Assembly (NCBI GenBank): GCA_026387575.1
Contig: JAPLLK010000083.1
Coordinates: forward strand, 1 to 35,632
Source: Nitrospirota bacterium
GTDB lineage: Bacteria > Nitrospirota > Thermodesulfovibrionia > Thermodesulfovibrionales > UBA1546
Direction of reading: 5' to 3'
DNA: 35,632 bases
Shown here: one piece after another, positions 1 to 9,819 of the stretch
How positions within the stretch are numbered: position 1 is the first letter of the stretch
How the letters are laid out: the number at the start of each line of letters is the position of its first letter
Position numbers and translations under genes: made by a program
Notes under the pieces: generated by a model
Database searches by the model: none
Told to the model about the DNA's origin: nothing
The model's input: only the letters and a program-made list of their open reading frames with translations

Positions 1-45
1 GTCATAGACAACGCCGTTTTTAATAAGCAAATCAAGTTTTTTCAT
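1..45 (-). CDS. N-terminal fragment of an amidohydrolase-like protein (runs off the window)
   Basis: A leftward frame begins with ATG at 45 and stays open to the window edge. It encodes MKKLDLLIKNGVVYD, which resembles the opening strand of cyclic amidohydrolases such as dihydroorotase, dihydropyrimidinase and N-acyl-D-amino-acid deacylase, which typically start with a 'DLLIKNGxVxD' stretch. A GAGGG Shine-Dalgarno-like sequence lies about ten bases upstream of the start, within 46-60 read leftward. Only 15 codons are visible, so the metal ligands that would define the family are outside the window. The gene is divergent from the lipoprotein gene at 204; the roughly 150 bases between them must hold both promoters, but I could not pick a convincing one. 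Confidence 0.5.
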   Translation of the reverse strand, partial: MKKLDLLIKNGVVYD

Positions 46-203
46 TTAACCAAAACCCTCGGCTGTACTATTTTATCATATCTCTAATTTGCAAGACCTG
101 CACGTCATTTTTTCAAGGAAATTTCTCATTGACAATTCATATCCTGCAAGATATTATCAATCTGAATAAAAAATGTTTTATCAAGAAATACCAAGGGGTT
201 TTC

Positions 204-800
204 ATGAAAAAATTCACTCTCTTTTTATGTATCACAGTGTTACTCCTTTCCGCATGTGGCACCATTGATATGCGGAAAATTTCGGTTGAGCCAAAAATCT
301 CGACGGAGAATATGAAGAAAAGTTCCCTGAAAGCGGGGCTTCTTCTCAATGACCGGCTCACCAGTTACAAGTACGCATTTGAGACGGGTAAACAAGTGTT
401 CTTGATGGCGAATGTGAAGGGAGAAATAGATGTCGGCAAGAATCTGTCCCAAGCCCTTTACGGGATTGTCTCCAGCAAATTCGGAAACGTCGCCGTTGCT
501 CGCGATGTAAGCGAAATCCACGATGTCGACCTTTATTTTGTTCCCCGGATCAAATCCTTCAAGTATTCGCCCCCTTTTACCGGGATGGGTTCTCATATCG
601 CTGCTGTGGAACTGGAAACGGAAATCTTCGCCGGGGATGGACGGCGGCAGCGCAGTTTCATCGTCGAGGCTGATGGGAGCAGAAGCATGTTAAATCAATT
701 CAAGATGGAAACGAACTATGATATGGCGCACTACGCGGTAAACGAGGCCATAGACAAGCTCCTTAAGGAATTTTCCAGGAAGCTTGATGAACTTTATTGA
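204..800 (+). CDS. Putative outer-membrane lipoprotein of unknown function
   Basis: A 198-residue protein. I choose ATG 204 because it is preceded by AAGGGG with good spacing and begins directly with a lipoprotein signal peptide; the frame is open further upstream to 129. The peptide MKKFTLFLC... ends in the lipobox LSAC with the acylated cysteine at residue 18. The residue after the cysteine is Gly, not Asp, so by the E. coli rule outer-membrane sorting is expected. The mature part has mixed alpha/beta character and no catalytic motif I recognise. It ends 25 bases before the TPR-CHAT lipoprotein gene, so the two are probably one transcript and may act together in the periplasm. A small family of bacterial lipoproteins accompanies surface or envelope TPR proteins, but I cannot place this one. 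Confidence 0.8.
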   Translation: MKKFTLFLCITVLLLSACGTIDMRKISVEPKISTENMKKSSLKAGLLLNDRLTSYKYAFETGKQVFLMANVKGEIDVGKNLSQALYGIVSSKFGNVAVARDVSEIHDVDLYFVPRIKSFKYSPPFTGMGSHIAAVELETEIFAGDGRRQRSFIVEADGSRSMLNQFKMETNYDMAHYAVNEAIDKLLKEFSRKLDELY

Positions 801-825
801 TTAAGATTAGGAACACGAGATAGGT

Positions 826-3450
826 ATGAGACGATGGCTGTTAATTGTCCTGGTACTCTGCACCAGCAGTTGCGGACTCACGCAAGGGCTAACCAAGTCT
901 GAAGGTCTTGCCAACTACCACCCCCTCTTACTGACCGCCACGAAGAGCAAGGGGGATATCCTCACGCAGGAAGGCCTGGACTACCTGCGTGAAGGTTCTT
1001 TCGACAAGTTCCTGTCCTCCATGCGCGAGGCATTGATATTTTATTCTGCTGACGGGGAAAAAACCTCTGATATTTACGGATATATCGGCAATGCGTATCT
1101 CGAAAAAAACGAATACGACAAGGCGCTTGATTACTTTAACCAATCTCTATCCGCTTCAAAAAAAAGCCGATACCATCAGGGAATCGTTCTGGCTACCGTT
1201 GGAATTGCAAATTGCTACAAAAAAATCGGTGATCCAGATAAGGCCATAGAGATTCTGGCGGCGGCCCCAAAGGAAAATAACGATGCAAGCAGCGACCACC
1301 CCCTTGTTGCGCTTAGCTTAGGGGAGAATTTCGCACAAAAGGGCGATTTATCTCAAGCGCTTGCAATATTCAACAAATTGCTTTCCGGCATTAAAAGCTA
1401 CAAAGATGACAAGCTTAAGCAGTCGGTATATTCATCGCTGGGTACAACTCTTCTTGGCCTTAACCGATATGAAGAGGCGATTGCCAATTATCAACACGCG
1501 CTTGACCTCGCCCGGAAAAGTTTCAACACGGCAGATGTTGTGGATCTTCTCAACAATATTGGATTTTGTCTGGTGTCTTTGAAGAAATACGACGATGCCG
1601 CCATGGCCTTTAAGGAAGGGCTCGGCCTATTAGCGGTCATGGACCTTTATTATCCCGAAAAACAGATGTATGCAAATTATGGGCTGGGGCTTTTGAACGA
1701 AGAGCAAAACAGGAATACCCAGGCACTTCTCTACTACAACACCGCAATCAGATTCATTGAAGATTTGAGAGGAAAACTGAGCTCAACAGAGTTCAGATCA
1801 TTTTTCCTTGCCAACAAAATAGCTGCCTATGAACATGCCATAGATATTCTGCTCACTATCGGCGGCCAAACTCTTGATGATAGTCGCCTTAATGAAATGT
1901 TCCACAAAGCGGGCTTATCCCCTGCAGAATTAGCCTTCTTTTACGCCGAAAGCACAAAGGCCAGATCCTTTCTCGAACTTCTTTCAAAAACCAAAACGGG
2001 AACACTGGCAGACAGAATCCCCAAGGAATTGGCCGAACAGGAAAAGAAATTACTCAACATCATTGCCTCTATCCAGGCTGCTGGAGGCGACCAGTCGAAA
2101 TCCCAGAAAGAGCTCCTGAAAAAATCAAAAAGGGAACTTGATGAGTTGATCGTAAAATTACGGAAAGATTATCCGGATTATGCATCCATTCGCTATCCGG
2201 AACCGGTCACGGCCGGGAATATTCCGTTGCGCGGCAACGAGGTGCTTTTGGCGTATAAGGTGAATCCCGGGAAAACATATCTCTGGATAATTGAAAAAGA
2301 TAAGAAAACGTCTGCTATCGAAATTGCCGTGAGCAGAGAGGAACTCATCCGGAGAGTCGGGGAATTCAGGGGATTTCTGGAAAATCCTGGCAGTTTAGAA
2401 GCATACGACCCTGAGAAAGGGCATGCCCTGGGCAGGCTCTTGCTTGGAGAGGCTCTCAGCCGGATTGACCCCGCCAAAAATATAATAATAACGCCCGACG
2501 GTGTGCTTAACATTCTTCCTTTCGAGGCATTAACCGTCGGTAAAACTTCAAACACGGGTCAATACCTGGGAGAGAAATACAAGATCAGCTATTATCCTTC
2601 CGCCTCGGTAATGGCGACCATGAGGCGGTTCAAAGAGAGCCCCAAATTATCAAACCCCCTGTTTGCGCTCGGCGACCCGGTATACGATGATTCGGATTTA
2701 CGCTACAGCCCGAAAGAGTCCGGAAATATTGCCCTGGCTGCAGCAGATAAGACGCCCGGTCTAAATTTGCGCAGTGCCGTAATCAAGAGCGGCTTCTCTC
2801 TGCCCCGCCTTCCCGAAACCAGGGACGAGGTCTTAAGAATCGGGGAACTCTTCGGGTACAAAACAAATAATCCCAATATCAAACTGGATATGGACGCCAC
2901 TAAGAGCGAACTCCTGAAATCCAATCTCGGCAATTATCGTTTTATCCATTTTGCCACTCACGGCATTTTGAGTGGCGACATACCCTATATCCTGGAACCG
3001 GCGCTGGTACTTACCCAGCCTGGAAACCGCAATCCTGATGACGGTTTCCTGAAGATGAGCGAAATCCTAGAATTAAAGCTGAATGCCGATACGGTCGTCC
3101 TGTCGGCCTGCAAGACGGCCCTTGGAAAAGAAATCGCAGGAGAGGGTGTCGTGGGCCTGAGCCGCGCATTTATGCTTGCAGGGTCCAAATCGGTCATCGT
3201 GAGCCTTTGGAGCGTGGAATCGAATTCCACGGCAGTCTTGATGAAGAGCTTCTACTCTCATCTGATGAAACCCGGAAGGTCCAAGGAAGAGGCTCTCAGG
3301 CTGGCCAAGCAGGAATTAAAAAATCAAAGTTTAATATCAGATGATCTCAGCCGTGGCGTGAAGATAGTCGGACGGGACAAGAAAACTCAGGCCAGCACCG
3401 ACCACCCTTTCTTCTGGGCGCCTTTCATATTAATCGGTGAATGGGAGTGA
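826..3450 (+). CDS. TPR-CHAT lipoprotein (caspase-like protease domain)
   Basis: 874 residues. The N-terminus has a lipoprotein signal peptide with lipobox TSSC (cysteine 16), so the protein is predicted to be membrane-anchored and periplasmic. Residues about 55-320 form tandem tetratricopeptide repeats, with recurring patterns such as GNAYLEKNEYDKALDYF and 'GLNRYEEAIANYQHAL'. After a coiled linker (about 395-450), the C-terminal half is a CHAT domain with the expected caspase-type dyad: His712 in HFATHG and Cys762 in LSACKTALG. CHAT proteases are clan CD cysteine peptidases; known members include HetF and the gRAMP/Craspase-associated TPR-CHAT peptidase. Nothing here suggests a CRISPR link: no cas gene or array is present. 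The upstream lipoprotein is the only obvious partner. Substrate is unknown. The start ATG 826 has only a weak ribosome site (TAGG). Confidence 0.9.
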   Translation: MRRWLLIVLVLCTSSCGLTQGLTKSEGLANYHPLLLTATKSKGDILTQEGLDYLREGSFDKFLSSMREALIFYSADGEKTSDIYGYIGNAYLEKNEYDKALDYFNQSLSASKKSRYHQGIVLATVGIANCYKKIGDPDKAIEILAAAPKENNDASSDHPLVALSLGENFAQKGDLSQALAIFNKLLSGIKSYKDDKLKQSVYSSLGTTLLGLNRYEEAIANYQHALDLARKSFNTADVVDLLNNIGFCLVSLKKYDDAAMAFKEGLGLLAVMDLYYPEKQMYANYGLGLLNEEQNRNTQALLYYNTAIRFIEDLRGKLSSTEFRSFFLANKIAAYEHAIDILLTIGGQTLDDSRLNEMFHKAGLSPAELAFFYAESTKARSFLELLSKTKTGTLADRIPKELAEQEKKLLNIIASIQAAGGDQSKSQKELLKKSKRELDELIVKLRKDYPDYASIRYPEPVTAGNIPLRGNEVLLAYKVNPGKTYLWIIEKDKKTSAIEIAVSREELIRRVGEFRGFLENPGSLEAYDPEKGHALGRLLLGEALSRIDPAKNIIITPDGVLNILPFEALTVGKTSNTGQYLGEKYKISYYPSASVMATMRRFKESPKLSNPLFALGDPVYDDSDLRYSPKESGNIALAAADKTPGLNLRSAVIKSGFSLPRLPETRDEVLRIGELFGYKTNNPNIKLDMDATKSELLKSNLGNYRFIHFATHGILSGDIPYILEPALVLTQPGNRNPDDGFLKMSEILELKLNADTVVLSACKTALGKEIAGEGVVGLSRAFMLAGSKSVIVSLWSVESNSTAVLMKSFYSHLMKPGRSKEEALRLAKQELKNQSLISDDLSRGVKIVGRDKKTQASTDHPFFWAPFILIGEWE

Positions 3451-3487
3451 AAACACTACCCTTCGGGCTTCTTTTACAACTGGGACG

Positions 3488-4120
3488 TTAAACACATGTC
3501 GTCGTATCCTGATGTTCCTCTCCCTGCTTCTCCTGAAAGAACATCTCCGGTGACTGTATACTCTGTATAAACATAGGCAAAAGAAAAGACGATACGATAT
3601 TTACCCTTCCCCAAAAGCCCTTTGATTCAGTATTGTTCTTATGATTCCTGTAATTCTCTCCCATATAGTCCTTAAGCCTTGGAAAACACTTAAGGGTTAA
3701 CCCCATTACGGAAAAAAAATCACCAACAGGCATGCCTATCTTTTCAAGAGGACTGAGGGTTTTCCTGAGAGCTTCTACCATAACATCAATAGGTGTTGTT
3801 GCTGTAAGTATCTTTGCTCCTGCGACCATAAAAAATATTCGCAGCGTCCTTACTGCGGCAAGACGGAGTCCTTCCTCTGTGATTACTATAGAACCGATGC
3901 TGTATAAAATCTTTCCATGGCTGAAAAACACATTACTAAGAAAAGTGAATAGAAGAAAGAAGGTTACAGTTACCCATCCTTTTTTTATTAACGCAAAAGG
4001 GATCCTTATCAGCAAAAGCAAAATGAAAAACAGTACTAAGGCATAGAGCGGAAGACTTTCCATTAAAAACAGGGTAATAATAAAAACTACGTACAGAATG
4101 ATTTTTGTTTCGGAAGACAA
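3488..4120 (-). CDS. EcfT/CbiQ-type transmembrane protein of an ECF transporter
   Basis: 210 residues, mostly hydrophobic in the first 110, giving about four or five membrane helices, then a cytoplasmic helical part containing 'RKTLSPLEKIGMP' and 'LTLKCFPRLKDY'. This layout matches the EcfT/CbiQ family, the scaffold subunit of energy-coupling-factor vitamin or metal importers; the conserved helical coupling region follows the pattern 'RtLsPlkkigxP'. The start appears to be TTG at 4120, two bases after the amidase stop, with GGCGGA serving as ribosome site inside the end of the amidase gene, so translation is likely coupled. No ATPase (EcfA) or substrate-binding S component is visible nearby, making it an orphan here. 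It may borrow ATPases encoded elsewhere. Confidence 0.75.
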   Translation of the reverse strand: MSSETKIILYVVFIITLFLMESLPLYALVLFFILLLLIRIPFALIKKGWVTVTFFLLFTFLSNVFFSHGKILYSIGSIVITEEGLRLAAVRTLRIFFMVAGAKILTATTPIDVMVEALRKTLSPLEKIGMPVGDFFSVMGLTLKCFPRLKDYMGENYRNHKNNTESKGFWGRVNIVSSFLLPMFIQSIQSPEMFFQEKQGEEHQDTTTCV

Positions 4121-4122
4121 GG

Positions 4123-5340
4123 TTATTTTTCCGCCCCGACGGATATATGACGCCCTGCTACTTTCTGCTCTGAGGGCATTGCAGCCGCATAGGTATTAAC
4201 GCCTTCAGCCATTGCTTTTGCAATATGAGTTTTGTAATCCTCCTTTGAAAGCAGTTTTTCCTCTGCAGGATTGCTTATAAATGAGACCTCTGCCAGAACA
4301 GAGGGCATTCTTGCACCGAAAAGCACATAAAAAAGCGCATTTTTAACGCCAAGGTTTTTTATGTCATTATAATTTTCACCAAGGGTTGACACTATCGATC
4401 CCTGAACATAATTGGCAAGTTTTATTGATTCATCTCTCTTGAGGTCCCTTCTCAAATCACTCAGCATTATATCAACGTCGCTCTTGTACTTTTTCATCTG
4501 TTCTTTCATCTTCTTCAAAGAAATTGCATTCTCTCTCGCCGCGACCCTTATGGATTCCTCATCGTTTGTCCAGTTAAGAAGATATGTCTCAACGCCTCTC
4601 GCTGTCTTCTTGGGGCTTGCATTAACATGTATTGATATAAACAGATCTGCATTCTTGCTGTTTGCAAAAGCAGTCCTCTCTACCAGAGGGATAAACACAT
4701 CCTTATCCCTTGTCATCAATATCCTGAAGTTCTTATTCTTTGAAAGAATCGTTCTTACTTTCAAGGCAATATCTAAAACAATGTCCTTTTCATAAAGACC
4801 GTTAGGCCCGACTGCGCCGGGGTCGTATCCGCCATGTCCGGGGTCAAGCACAATGGTCTTTACAGCAGACGCCAGATCGTGAGTATTAGCAGTCTTTTCA
4901 TAGCCATAAACGTCAATGACAAGTTTTGCAGGGTCCTCAAGTATAAATACCTTAAACTCCTTTATCTCCTCCAAATCCAGCACTACCCTCACAGTATCCT
5001 GATTAAACTGCCCTGCCCTGACTGTCTTTAATATCCCGTCTCCGACAGGAAGGGTGTTTTTTATCTCTTTTGAAATTCTGCTGTTTTTTAGGTCAAAATA
5101 AAGCCTGTCAGGATTTGCAATGCGATTTTTGGAGAATTCAACAGGAGCGGAAAGGTCAACAACAACCCGCGTATATCCCTTAGACGTCCAATGCTTAAGA
5201 TCGAGAACCTCAATTCTATCTTCAGAACTGCTTATGACAGGCGATAATATTACAAGGAAAAATAAAAGGAGACAGGATGCACGCTGCGCGATGCAAGATG
5301 CATGTATATCCTGCATCCTGTCTCTTGCATCCCCTCTCAT
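4123..5340 (-). CDS. N-acetylmuramoyl-L-alanine amidase (AMIN + Amidase_3)
   Basis: 405 residues. Cleaves the amide bond between MurNAc and the L-Ala of the peptide stem in the periplasm, chiefly during daughter-cell separation. Residues about 43-146 are an AMIN domain (peptidoglycan/septum targeting); about 161-385 form the zinc amidase with ligands His169 (LDPGHGGYDPG), Glu184 and His238 (FISIHVN) and the catalytic Glu351 (LAEVSFIS). An insertion of about 50 residues between 255 and 310, typical of AmiC-like enzymes, probably holds the autoinhibitory helix. The start ATG 5340 overlaps the nfu stop as ATGA, indicating translational coupling. Odd feature: residues 1-22 are encoded by a dispersed inverted repeat, and the hydrophobic signal peptide only begins near residue 23. 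EcfT follows directly. Confidence 0.93.
   Translation of the reverse strand: MRGDARDRMQDIHASCIAQRASCLLLFFLVILSPVISSSEDRIEVLDLKHWTSKGYTRVVVDLSAPVEFSKNRIANPDRLYFDLKNSRISKEIKNTLPVGDGILKTVRAGQFNQDTVRVVLDLEEIKEFKVFILEDPAKLVIDVYGYEKTANTHDLASAVKTIVLDPGHGGYDPGAVGPNGLYEKDIVLDIALKVRTILSKNKNFRILMTRDKDVFIPLVERTAFANSKNADLFISIHVNASPKKTARGVETYLLNWTNDEESIRVAARENAISLKKMKEQMKKYKSDVDIMLSDLRRDLKRDESIKLANYVQGSIVSTLGENYNDIKNLGVKNALFYVLFGARMPSVLAEVSFISNPAEEKLLSKEDYKTHIAKAMAEGVNTYAAAMPSEQKVAGRHISVGAEK
5269..5324. repeat. Dispersed inverted repeat encoding the amidase N-terminus
   Basis: GAGACAGGATGCA at 5269-5281 is the exact reverse complement of TGCATCCTGTCTC at 5312-5324, a perfect 13-base arm with a 30-base spacer. 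The spacer and flank carry further GATGCA/TGCATC words. The same GATGCA... and ATCCTGCATCCTG vocabulary recurs inside the gene at 9820-11358. Read leftward, the element supplies about 20 N-terminal codons of the amidase, ahead of the signal peptide. Confidence 0.75.
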
Positions 5341-5561
5341 ACTGCCTGAACAGCAGTAATCTCAGGGATTTCGCGCTTGATAGTTGCCTCCACCCAGTTC
5401 TTCATCGTAAGCGTGGACATCTGACATGTCCCGCATGCGCCTTTCAGCCTTACATACACGACATTATCTTTTATATCCACAAACTCTATATCTCCGCCCT
5501 CAGACCTGAGACCTGCTCTTACCTTTTCAAGAACAACTTCAATCTGTTCCTTTGATACCAT
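5337..5561 (-). CDS. Nfu/NifU C-terminal domain Fe-S scaffold protein
   Basis: 74 residues consisting of just the NifU C-terminal (Nfu) domain. The CGTCQ motif (CxxC) near residues 43-46 is the [4Fe-4S] cluster-binding site, preceded by the typical 'SEGGDIEFVDI' strand-turn. It carries Fe-S clusters to apo-proteins in the cytoplasm. GGAGGGG lies just upstream of ATG 5561. The stop codon overlaps the amidase start (ATGA). Stand-alone Nfu of this size is common in anaerobes. It is divergent from secA; about 120 bases separate them. Confidence 0.93.
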   Translation of the reverse strand: MVSKEQIEVVLEKVRAGLRSEGGDIEFVDIKDNVVYVRLKGACGTCQMSTLTMKNWVEATIKREIPEITAVQAV

Positions 5562-5680
5562 AAATCCCCTCCGTTATTAGCTCTAATATTATTTTTAATC
5601 ATAAAGGATATTCGTTCATTTATTCAAGAGGCGGGAACGGCTTCCTTGAAATCCGACAGCATTTAATTTTACTATAAACA

Positions 5681-8296
5681 ATGGTCAGCGGATTACTTAA
5701 AAAACTATTTGGCACAAAAAACGAGAGAGAGATAAAACGCCTCCTGCCGCTTGTTGAGCAGATAAACTCTTTTGAGCCTCAGATAAGCAGCCTCAGCGAC
5801 AGCCAGCTAAAGGATAAAACCCCTGAATTCAAAAAACGGCTTGAACTCGGCGAAACGCTTGATGATATACTGCCAGAGGCCTTTGCTGTTGTAAGAGAGG
5901 TCTCAAAAAGGACGCTTAAGATGAGGCATTTCGATGTCCAGCTCCTCGGCGGCATAATACTTCATGAAGGCAAGATTGCAGAGATGAAAACAGGTGAAGG
6001 GAAGACGCTTGTTGCTACCCTTCCTGTTTATCTGAATGCCATTGAAGGCAGGGGTGTGCACATCGTTACGGTAAACGACTACCTTGCAAGAAGGGATGCC
6101 AGATGGATGGGGCCTATTTACAATTTTCTCGGCATGAGCGTGGGTGTCATTGTACACGGACTTACCGACGAACAGAGACAAGTCGCCTACAGCTCTGACA
6201 TAACCTTTGGCACGAACAACGAGTTCGGCTTTGACTACCTCAGGGACAACATGAAATACGATATTTCACAGTATGTCCAGCGGGAACCTAACTATGCAAT
6301 AGTTGACGAGGTGGACAGTATTCTTATTGACGAGGCAAGAACCCCTCTCATAATTTCCGGGGCGTCTGAAGAATCAACTGACAAATATTACAAGATAGAC
6401 AGGATTATCCCGAAACTCCAGAGAGACACTGACTATACGATCGACGAAAAGGCAAAAACCGTAATACTTACAGAGGAAGGAAGTATAAAAGTTGAAAAGC
6501 TCCTCGGCACAGGCAATCTTTATGACCCTTCAAATATAGAATTTGTCCACCATGTGCTTCAGGGACTCAAGGCCCATTCCCTTTTCAAAAAAGATGTTGA
6601 TTATATCCTCAAAGACGGAGAGGTAATTATAGTTGACGAGTTCACAGGCAGATTAATGCCGGGAAGGCGCTGGAGCGACGGACTGCATCAGGCAGTAGAA
6701 GCAAAAGAAGGAGTAAAGATAGAGAGCGAAAACCAGACGCTCGCTACAATTACATTTCAGAATTATTTCAGAATGTACAACAAGCTCGCCGGCATGACAG
6801 GAACCGCTGACACGGAAGCCGAAGAATTTGGGAAAATATACAACCTTGACGTTGTTGTAATCCCCACGAACAAGCCTATGATAAGGGAAGATTCCCCGGA
6901 TTCAATATACAAGACTGAGAAAGGCAAATTTAACGCTGCGCTAAAAGAGATAGAGGAACTGCACAAGAAAGGACAGCCTGCCCTTGTCGGAACGATATCA
7001 ATAGAAAAATCAGAAGTCCTTAGCCATATGCTCAAAAAGAAAGGCATACCTCATTCTGTCCTGAATGCGAAATACCATGAAAAAGAGGCAGAGATAATCG
7101 AACAGGCAGGAAGAAGCAGCGCCGTCACGATTGCAACAAATATGGCGGGAAGAGGCACCGACATAGTCCTTGGAGGCAACCCCGAAGGGCTTGCAAAGGA
7201 ATTTTTAAGGGATAAAAAAGATTACACTGATGAAGACTACAGGCAGGCATTGTTAAAAGCAGCCGAGATTTGCATGAAAGACAGGGAAAAGGTAGTCAGC
7301 CTTGGAGGACTGCACATCCTCGGCACAGAAAGACATGAAGCAAGAAGGATTGACAATCAGCTGAGGGGGCGTTCCGGCAGACAGGGAGACCCGGGCTCTT
7401 CAAGATTCTACTTATCATTGGAAGACGATCTTATGCGGATATTCGGCTCTGACAGGATTTCAGGATTGATGAACAGGCTCGGTATGGAAGAAGACATGCC
7501 AATAGAAAATAAGCTTGTGTCAAGGGCAATAGAGAACTCACAAAAGAAAGTTGAAGCGCATAACTTTGACATAAGGAAGCATCTGCTTGAATATGATGAT
7601 GTCATGAATAAGCAGAGGATAGAGATCTATTCATTCAGGCGTGAGATACTCCAAGAAGAAGGGTTAAAGGAAAGAATATATTATATGGCTGAAGAGACTG
7701 TTGATGAACTTCTGTCTTTATACTGTCCGGAAGAAAAACACAAGGAAGAATGGGACATAAAAGGACTTCATGACGCTGTATTCGGCGCATTCTCTTTAAC
7801 ATATTCTCCAGCCTCAAAATCTTCAGAAGAGACAAGGGAATCTCTCATGTCTGCCATAAAAGAGACTTATGAAAAGAAAGAAACAGAAATTGGAAGCGAG
7901 ATGATGAGATACATAGAAAAAACTATCATGCTTCAGGTGGTTGACACTCAATGGAAGGACCACCTCCTTGCTATGGACCACCTAAAAGAAGGCATAGGGC
8001 TCAGAGGCTATGGACAGAGAGACCCGCTTACCGAATATAAGAAAGAGGCCTTTGATGTCTTTGCCGAAATGACAGACAGGATATCTATTGAGGTGCTTAA
8101 CAGGGTTTTCAAGATTCAGGTTAAAAAAGAGGAAGACATAAAAGAGATTCACAGAAGACAGCAATTGATTTACAATACGAGTGAGACAGGTGAAATGCAG
8201 CAACCGGTCCAAAAAGGGAAAAAAACAGGAAGGAATGACCCATGCACATGCGGCAGCGGGAAAAAATATAAAAAATGCTGTGGTGTAAATGCCTAA
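5681..8296 (+). CDS. secA: Preprotein translocase ATPase SecA
   Basis: 871 residues, full length. SecA drives secretory preproteins through SecYEG by ATP hydrolysis. Visible motifs: Walker A GEGKT near residues 103-108, DEVDS (Walker B/DEAD type) near 208-212, the preprotein-binding domain between about 225 and 370, the second helicase half with [14 protein letters not shown] and '[15 protein letters not shown]', the helical scaffold '[22 protein letters not shown]', and the C-terminal zinc SEC-C motif [13 protein letters not shown] that binds SecB or ribosome. The start ATG 5681 has no clear Shine-Dalgarno sequence in front (TATAAACA), so the start is slightly uncertain. Its stop overlaps the next gene by 8 bases, implying an operon with the GAF-GGDEF gene. 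Confidence 0.97.
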   Translation: MVSGLLKKLFGTKNEREIKRLLPLVEQINSFEPQISSLSDSQLKDKTPEFKKRLELGETLDDILPEAFAVVREVSKRTLKMRHFDVQLLGGIILHEGKIAEMKTGEGKTLVATLPVYLNAIEGRGVHIVTVNDYLARRDARWMGPIYNFLGMSVGVIVHGLTDEQRQVAYSSDITFGTNNEFGFDYLRDNMKYDISQYVQREPNYAIVDEVDSILIDEARTPLIISGASEESTDKYYKIDRIIPKLQRDTDYTIDEKAKTVILTEEGSIKVEKLLGTGNLYDPSNIEFVHHVLQGLKAHSLFKKDVDYILKDGEVIIVDEFTGRLMPGRRWSDGLHQAVEAKEGVKIESENQTLATITFQNYFRMYNKLAGMTGTADTEAEEFGKIYNLDVVVIPTNKPMIREDSPDSIYKTEKGKFNAALKEIEELHKKGQPALVGTISIEKSEVLSHMLKKKGIPHSVLNAKYHEKEAEIIEQAGRSSAVTIATNMAGRGTDIVLGGNPEGLAKEFLRDKKDYTDEDYRQALLKAAEICMKDREKVVSLGGLHILGTERHEARRIDNQLRGRSGRQGDPGSSRFYLSLEDDLMRIFGSDRISGLMNRLGMEEDMPIENKLVSRAIENSQKKVEAHNFDIRKHLLEYDDVMNKQRIEIYSFRREILQEEGLKERIYYMAEETVDELLSLYCPEEKHKEEWDIKGLHDAVFGAFSLTYSPASKSSEETRESLMSAIKETYEKKETEIGSEMMRYIEKTIMLQVVDTQWKDHLLAMDHLKEGIGLRGYGQRDPLTEYKKEAFDVFAEMTDRISIEVLNRVFKIQVKKEEDIKEIHRRQQLIYNTSETGEMQQPVQKGKKTGRNDPCTCGSGKKYKKCCGVNA

Positions 8297-9674
8297 TGTT
8301 TTTTTAATAGGTCCAGGTCTTCACAAAAGGAATTTTGATGATATCCTGTCTTGCAACGGGTTTGAGGTCTCGAAATTCAGCTCTATTGAAACTGCCCTCT
8401 CACGGCTTAGCAAAAAAGCAGACATCCTGATAATTGGGAAGGACCAATACAAAAATAAATCATTTAAAAAATTCCTAAAGGCATCCGCCGAAATACCAAA
8501 GCTTATAGTATCGCTTGATTATTCTTTCCGCGGCTTTGCCGTATGGTTAAAGGAATCATTAACCCGCCCTGCCTACAATCCCTCAGGAAAGGAGTTGTTA
8601 TATTTTATCAGACTAATCCTGAAAGAAAAAAATACACGGGGGGAAAACAAGACACTCAGGCAGGAACTGGATACTGCCAAGAAGGAGATTGAATTTTTTG
8701 AAGATGTCGGAAAAACCCTTACATCTTCTCTTGAGCTTAATAAAATACTGGTTGCTGTAATGAGAAAGACAAAGGAAATTATAGGCGCGGAGGCTTGGTC
8801 TGTGCTTGTCGTTGACGAAACAACCGGAGACCTTGTCTTTGAAAGAGCAGACACTAAAAAGGTGGAAAAATACAGATTGAAACCAGGTGAGGGCATCGCA
8901 GGCTGGGTTGCTCAGGAGGGAATTCCGGTAATCGTGCCTGACGTTTCGCTTGACAAAAGATTCTCATCGAGAGTGGACAAGCAGACGCGTTTCAAGACAA
9001 GATCGTTAATGTGTGTGCCCATAAAAAGCCAGGGGCGTGTCATTGGAGTGCTCGAGGTTGTAAACAAAATAACAGGAGAACCTTTCACAAAAGAAGACCT
9101 AAACCTGCTTATGAGACTTGTTGATCAGGCAGCGCTTACTATAGAGCGCACAACACTATACCAGAAAATGGCAGAACTTGTAGTAACAGACGACCTCATA
9201 AAACTATTCAATACGAGATACCTGAACAGGACCATTGAAACAGAAATACAGCGTTCAAACAGATATAAGACATCCATATCATTGATATTCATAGACATTG
9301 ACTATTTTAAAAACATAAATGACCAGTACGGACACCTTATAGGAAGCAAAACCCTTGTTGAATTGGGGCAGTTAATCATAAAATGTCTGCGCAGCATTGA
9401 TATAGTTGCAAGATATGGCGGAGATGAATTTGTAGTCGTGCTTCCCCAGACACCTTCTAAGGCAGCAGTACAGATAGCCGAAAGAATAAGAAAGTCAGTT
9501 GAGCGCAACACATTCCTTAAAAAAGAAGGTTATGTTCTTAAAATGACTGCAAGCTTTGGCGTTGCATCTTATCCTGAAAGCGCAAAGACCAAAGAAGACC
9601 TGATTCGCCTCGCAGATGAAGCAATGTACAGGGTGAAATATACCACCAGAAACGGGGTTTATTCTATAGCATAG
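8289..9674 (+). CDS. GAF-GGDEF diguanylate cyclase
   Basis: 461 residues. Residues 1-110 look like a degenerate receiver-like domain (alternating strands and helices but no obvious phospho-acceptor aspartate cluster). A short coiled coil (115-145) leads to a GAF domain (about 145-290; '[18 protein letters not shown]' is typical), then a GGDEF domain (about 295-458). The active site GGDEF is intact at residues 377-381, so it should make c-di-GMP from two GTP. An RxxD inhibitory site (R368-D371) sits five residues before it, so product inhibition is likely. ATG 8289 lies inside the secA end. The signal sensed by GAF is unknown. Immediately after the stop comes the mglA remnant. Confidence 0.92.
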   Translation: MPNVFLIGPGLHKRNFDDILSCNGFEVSKFSSIETALSRLSKKADILIIGKDQYKNKSFKKFLKASAEIPKLIVSLDYSFRGFAVWLKESLTRPAYNPSGKELLYFIRLILKEKNTRGENKTLRQELDTAKKEIEFFEDVGKTLTSSLELNKILVAVMRKTKEIIGAEAWSVLVVDETTGDLVFERADTKKVEKYRLKPGEGIAGWVAQEGIPVIVPDVSLDKRFSSRVDKQTRFKTRSLMCVPIKSQGRVIGVLEVVNKITGEPFTKEDLNLLMRLVDQAALTIERTTLYQKMAELVVTDDLIKLFNTRYLNRTIETEIQRSNRYKTSISLIFIDIDYFKNINDQYGHLIGSKTLVELGQLIIKCLRSIDIVARYGGDEFVVVLPQTPSKAAVQIAERIRKSVERNTFLKKEGYVLKMTASFGVASYPESAKTKEDLIRLADEAMYRVKYTTRNGVYSIA

Positions 9675-9678
9675 CCTG

Positions 9679-9758
9679 ATGGCTCTCTTTAATTACGCTG
9701 CAAAGGAAGTTACGCTCAAAATCGTTTATTACGGCCCGGCTTAAGTGGAAAGACAACC
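9679..9758 (+). pseudogene. mglA: Remnant of mglA (Ras-like polarity GTPase), N-terminus only
   Basis: Starting 4 bases after the GGDEF stop, ATG 9679 reads MALFNYAAKEVTLKIVYYGPA and then TAA (9742-9744). Restoring a single missing G in the CCCGGC stretch near 9735-9740 gives GPGLSGKTT, the P-loop of MglA GTPases, which begin 'MALFNYaxkEitlKIVYYGPGLSGKTTNLQ'. Homology stops at the KTT codons near 9758; the remaining roughly 165 codons of a normal MglA are absent, and the opposite-strand gene begins its end at 9820. So this is a frameshifted and truncated scrap. MglA sets cell polarity with MglB in gliding or twitching bacteria. The frameshift could be a sequencing error; the truncation could not be repaired by one base. 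Confidence 0.75.
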
Positions 9759-9819
9759 AAACATGAGACAATAGAAAGAATAAAAGAAAAAGGGAAAAAG
9801 GCTGGCTCACAAAATAAAT

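Noticed and set aside
3451-3487. CCCTTCGGG near 3458 as a terminator for the TPR-CHAT gene
   Set aside because: The stem is only three base pairs and the T-rich stretch after it is interrupted; too weak to annotate.
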